64,000 nt of DNA. It comes from Angiostrongylus vasorum. Lineage: Eukaryota > Nematoda > Chromadorea > Rhabditida > Metastrongylidae. Location of the stretch: NCBI GenBank assembly GCA_018806985.1, contig JADANN010000202.1, forward strand, positions 2,340,001 through 2,404,000, read 5' to 3'. The position numbers and the translations under genes were made by a program. Positions 59,760-64,000 of the stretch are shown piece by piece; the first letter of the stretch is position 1; each line of letters starts with the position of its first letter. Under the pieces are notes generated by a model, which saw nothing but the letters and a program-made list of their open reading frames with translations, made no database searches and was not told the DNA's origin.

Positions 59760-62235
59760 GTTCTACATATAAAAATATGGACTTCTATATGGATTTGGAG
59801 AAGTTCTACAGAGAATACCACACATTCTTCAAGGTCATCATTGGAGATTTCAACGCCAAGACTGGACCAAGAAGAAAGTTTGAAGAACGTCACATTGGGA
59901 CCCACGGATTAGAATGGAAAAACAGGGTGGGCGGCTGTCTGAGTTTATCACGGCGACCAAGATCATCCTTCCTTGGTAACTCGCAATTCCAGAAGCCCCA
60001 CCCTCAGCGCTGGACGTGGAAGTCTCCCAATGGAGAGTACCATAACGAAACAGACCACATCATAGTAAATTGCCTAACCGATGTCGCTGTTGTCCCAAAA
60101 TTCTACACGGGATCAGACCACCGTCTCCTTCGTGCAAGATTCTATTTCTCGCGCAAAGGTGAAAAAGCCGCTAAATTCAAAAACCGAAGTCCCAGAACCA
60201 CCGTAAACTGGGACTTATTCAACTCATTACTCGGCTTTTTGGGAAGATACCGTTGTCGATAACATCGACGAGGAATACCATCGGCTCATTCAACAGAAAG
60301 TAACCAAGAGACGTCTGCCTCCAGAAACACTAGAGCTGATGCGCCAGCGTGGAATCGCACGAGCTGCAGGCAACCGCGAACTAACGTCCGAACTTGCAAA
60401 ACAGTACAGACAGGCGATAAAAGACGATCTTAAAGAGAGAAGAGCAGCAGTAATGGTCGAACCTGCACAGGCTGGGAAAAGCATCCACAAAGCCCACCGA
60501 AGCTTCGCCAATAACAAGACCAAAATGACTGCACTCCGGCGCCCAGACGGAACAGTTACAGCGTCCAGAAAGGCAATGGAGAAAATTAATCATGACTACT
60601 ACTCGGATCTCTTCGATAGCCACGTCCACCTTCCGTCATATGAAATAAAGGAGGATGGATATGTTGTACCACCGGTTCTCCTTTCCGAAATCAGACATGC
60701 CATTTCGTCGGTGAAAAATCGAACAACACCAGGTCCGGACAGGATAAGACCGGAACACCTGAGGAACCTTCCGTCAATCCTCGTAAACACACTGGCCCGG
60801 CTCTTCACACGTTACCCTGTCCGAATGCAAGGTACCTATCCACTGGAAGACCAGCAAGACCGTGTTATTCTTCAAGAAGGGTGACCTACACGATGTCGGC
60901 AACTATCGCCCAATCTGCTTGCTGTCTGTCGTCTACAAACTTTTCACTTGAGTCATCCTAAACAGGATTGACAGAACACTGGACGAAGGACAGCCATGTG
61001 AGCAAGCAGGGTTTCGAAAAGGATTTTGAACGATGGACCACATCCACACGATAACAAGGCTCATTGAAATATCGCGCGAGTACAAAAGACCGCTCTGTCT
61101 CACCATCATCGATTTACAGAAGGCCTTTGATTCAAATGAGATAGAAGCAGTCATGGAAGGCTTTGACAGTCAAGGAGTCCCTACTCAGTACATAAAGGTT
61201 CTTCGTGAGCTGTACAAAAATTTCACAACAAAGGTATCACCATTCTACGACGATATTATCATTGACGTCAAAAGAGGGGTCAGGCAAGGCGATACCATCT
61301 CGCCGAAACTATTTACCGCCGCCCTGCAGAACGTCATGCGAGCATTGAGGTATAATATGGGAGTGAAAATCGATGGTGGGCAGTTACATCATGTTCGCTT
61401 TGCTGATGACACCGTCCTTATAACACCAAACATTGGCCAAGCGGAACGTATGCTTGCCGACTTTGATAAAGTCTGTGGAAAGATTGGTCTTCGACTAAAT
61501 CTCACGAAAACGATGTTCATGAGGAACGGATTGGCTTCGTATGCCCATTCACGCTCAACGGAACGAATATCTCCGAATGCTCCAATTATATCTATCTAGG
61601 TCGGGAAATCAATATGATGAACGACCTAGCTCCAGAGCTGAGCAGAAGGAAACGAGCGGCTTGGGGTGCTTTCAAGAGCATCGAAGATGTAGTGAAGAGA
61701 ACAAGGAACACCCGACTCCGTGCCCACCTTTTCGACTCAACGGTACTTCCTGCCCTAACGTACGCGTCAGAAACTTGGTCGTTGCGTAAGCAGGATGAAA
61801 GGTCACTTAGCGTTATCGAACGCGCAGTCGAAAGGGCGATGCTAGGAGTTTCCCGTTCCAGACAAGTAAGGGAAGGGATCCGAAGCTCCGATCTGCGTCA
61901 ACGATAAAAAATCAAAGATGCTGTTCTGTACGCCAAACATTCGAAGATATGGTGGGCCGGTCACGTAATGCGTGTGAACGACAACCGATGGACAAGAGCC
62001 GTTAGTGAGTGACACGGGATGTCAAAGGCAATGCAGGAGGAATATCGATCCAATGGTCAGAGTTCTTCACGAAAGGCCTAGAAGAAAGGTGTGATGCTCA
62101 ACGAACTCCTAGAGCGAGCAGAACCCATTGGGCTACTCTTGCACGCGACAGGGGAAAAATGGAAGACTTACTGGCGCCCGCTCGAGTCACTGGACGATCA
62201 ACGGGACTACAGGTGATACAGGTGATACATATAAA
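59760..62235 (+). mobile_element. RTE-type LINE, 5'-truncated and degenerate
   Basis: It starts inside the apurinic-type endonuclease domain ([13 protein letters not shown], later TGSDHRLLRARF). A middle segment follows with QYRQAIKDDLKERRAAV. The reverse transcriptase comes next: TTPGPDRIRPEHLRN, then LTIIDLQKAFDS with its aspartates, GVRQGDTISPKLF, and HHVRFADDTVLIT with the FADD box. The C-terminal region has RAHLFDSTVLPALTYASETW. At least four frameshifts and an in-frame stop near 61026 show it is inactive. The 3' end carries a repeated ggtgatacag. Reads as a nematode RTE-clade LINE; it interrupts the upstream part of the dehydrogenase locus. Confidence 0.92.
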
Positions 62236-64000
62236 AAATCAAAACAGTCTCCTCAAATAGTCTTCTTCATCTTCATACTCTTCTTGACGCCACAGGTAAT
62301 ATCTAATTCTGCGTGATTCCCATAAGCGACAAATAAAAAAGAGAACGACATAGGCCGACTAAACTAACTAGACCCTTACCATAAGTGGGAAAAATCCTGA
62401 TAAAAAATTGTCGGCGAACAGCAAAATGAGAATGAGAACTGTGCTACTTGGTGTCTGTTCATAGTTCAGTTTACCAATGGACATTCATTTTCGGAGAAGA
62501 TAACGGTAACTACTAAACATGGAAATCATCTAGTAGCACAACTTGTGCTGATATCGACCCCATCCTCACAAATGAAAGGTAACATCCTACGTAACACTGT
62601 CATTACTGGGAAAAATCTAACCACTATCTTCCCACAAGATGATTTGGATCGAATGCATGATGCAAGCTGAAAAACAACATCTATTGTGGCCTAAGGATGA
62701 AAAAGAAAAGTTATGTATGACAAGCAGATTCTACAAAGAACTCTTTCTCTACACGAATGGCAGATCTAGAAAGAGTGGACTGAAGACAACGCACTGCTCG
62801 GCAAATGACTTAAAAGCCGTGCCGAACACCAGTGAAGAAGTTCGGATCCCGTTTTCACTATCACACCAGAGGATGCTTGAAAAGGGAAGAAAAGAAAATA
62901 AGTGTGAACTCGACTGCACCACACCTACTGGATGGTAACAATGGCCAGTTGTGAACATTGCTCCAGGAGGATAAATGAGAGAAAGAAGTTATTCGAAGCA
63001 TCTTAAGAAACAAACCTGTGCAAAGAAACTTTTTCGACTATGCGAACATAAAGTTATGCAGTTAGTGTTGACAAATGATAGGCTAACTCTCTATTGCTAT
63101 CAGTGAATCAATAACACTTCATTATTTTCTGGCCCACTATGTCATCTTACTAACGCGTTCTTTCTAATGATGTTCGAACTACGATCATGAGCATGAAGAG
63201 AGGCAAAACTCCACGATAAGATAATGCGCAACCAAAACCCTTCGAAATGAATCCTCGACATTCTCGCACTTGTCTCGGTCAACATGAAAACATATCCCCG
63301 AAAAGACATCGGTTGCGGTCGCCTGGCTCGTTAAGATGTCAAAGCAGGCTGTTGGGAATTCCAGCTGCCACTTGATTTAACTTTCATCTGTAATGAAAAG
63401 GTATCTAACAAGTGTAGAAACATATGGCATGCTACCAGCACTCGTCGATCAAGAAGAAGATCCGCTCTACATAAAAACTTCACAAAAACTTCACACCACT
63501 TTGAACAACCCTTTACAAGCTCTGTAGATAATAGTAGTTCGAGATGAAGAAGTTATCGCACCAAAGTTGTTTGCTTCAACAATTAAAAATATAATGGAAT
63601 TGCTTGATACGGAGGAAAACGACACGCGTACTGATGGAACTTTACTCTTGCACCTTCACAGAAGTATCAGTGGGAGAGAAGTAGAATTAGAAAACCTCAA
63701 CTCAGCAGATAAAATAATAGCAATGCTAACAAATCAGAAGGAAATGAATTTTCGAATAATCTATGATATCATTCGAAGGTCACAGCAACCGTAACACACC
63801 TTTGCCACCTTTGCCAAAGGCACTCTATGAATACAGAAACGACGACCTGAAAGACGAACTGTGTAGGACAGCAGCATGGACTTCACAAGGGCCTCATAGA
63901 AAGGACCGGTCAACAACGATTCAACGTTCCGCCTTCGCCTTGTCCTTTGACAGTATCCGACTAGCTCTGTGGTGCAGCTGAGATGCAGAACAACATATCA
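62236..64000. other. Unassigned right end
   Basis: AT-rich sequence with several open frames that I cannot relate to a family. It may contain an intron of the dehydrogenase gene if its first exons lie beyond the window. Confidence 0.45.
63567..63794 (+). CDS. Unassigned 75-codon open frame
   Basis: The reading (NIMELLDTEEND, then DKIIAMLTNQKEMNFR) looks more protein-like than the surrounding shadows: balanced charge and few rare patterns. It has no recognised motif, no clear splice sites and no supporting neighbour. It may be part of an old repeat. Confidence 0.2.
   Translation: MFASTIKNIMELLDTEENDTRTDGTLLLHLHRSISGREVELENLNSADKIIAMLTNQKEMNFRIIYDIIRRSQQP

Noticed and set aside
62639..62938. 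99-codon + strand frame
   Set aside because: No motif, no splice context and unremarkable composition; treated as chance.
1..64000. CRISPR arrays, bacterial-type operons, integrons
   Set aside because: No direct-repeat/spacer array or prokaryotic gene organisation was seen; spliced animal genes and retroelements dominate.

Overview
The window looks like nuclear DNA of a clade V (strongylid, hookworm-like) nematode. Support comes from long repeat-filled introns with short exons, worm-type splice sites, candidate spliced-leader acceptors just upstream of start codons, and closest family matches to Caenorhabditis proteins as I remember them. No database search was run; families were recognised by reading translations.

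Layout. (1) 1-2330: upstream region with a GC-rich stretch and a CAC/CAT microsatellite. (2) 2376-25223, + strand: a complete 26-exon vinculin gene (deb-1) whose 26 exons join in frame to 1010 codons plus stop. Its introns carry many short interspersed repeats, one GC-AG splice pair, and an unexplained exon-like ORF in intron 1. (3) 25224-35182: about 10 kb of intergenic DNA with a LINE 3' fragment on the - strand, SINE-like copies and two fold-back structures. (4) 35183-37577, - strand: a four-exon SR-type splicing factor. (5) 37597-41440: repeats, a hairpin and a degenerate BEL/Pao retrotransposon fragment. (6) 42066-48397, - strand: a complete 17-exon DIS3L2-type 3'-5' exoribonuclease with an intact catalytic site. 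(7) 49045-52785, + strand, divergent from it: a five-exon IMPACT-type (RWD plus UPF0029) protein. (8) 54120-58821, - strand: the 3' part of a DHRS1-like short-chain dehydrogenase with two awkward exon joins. (9) 59249-62235: a short repeat directly followed by a degenerate RTE-type LINE. (10) 62236-64000: nothing assignable apart from one unassigned ORF.

Repeat families are named here for convenience. Rep-A is a tRNA-derived SINE with an A-box-like TGGCGCAGTGG. Rep-B is a SINE sharing Rep-A's core but ending in an RTE-LINE-like tail. Rep-C is a roughly 350-390 bp element with the same LINE-like tail ending in AAGT repeats. Rep-D is a roughly 250 bp element with a B-box-like GGTTCGAATC, often found as head-to-head inverted pairs. 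No single new system is evident. The most interesting points are tail sharing between LINE and SINEs, modular SINE cores, Rep-D fold-backs, and the phase-compatible orphan exon in deb-1 intron 1.

The host genes are not a functional cluster: an adhesion protein, a splicing factor, an RNA-decay nuclease, a translation regulator and a dehydrogenase.
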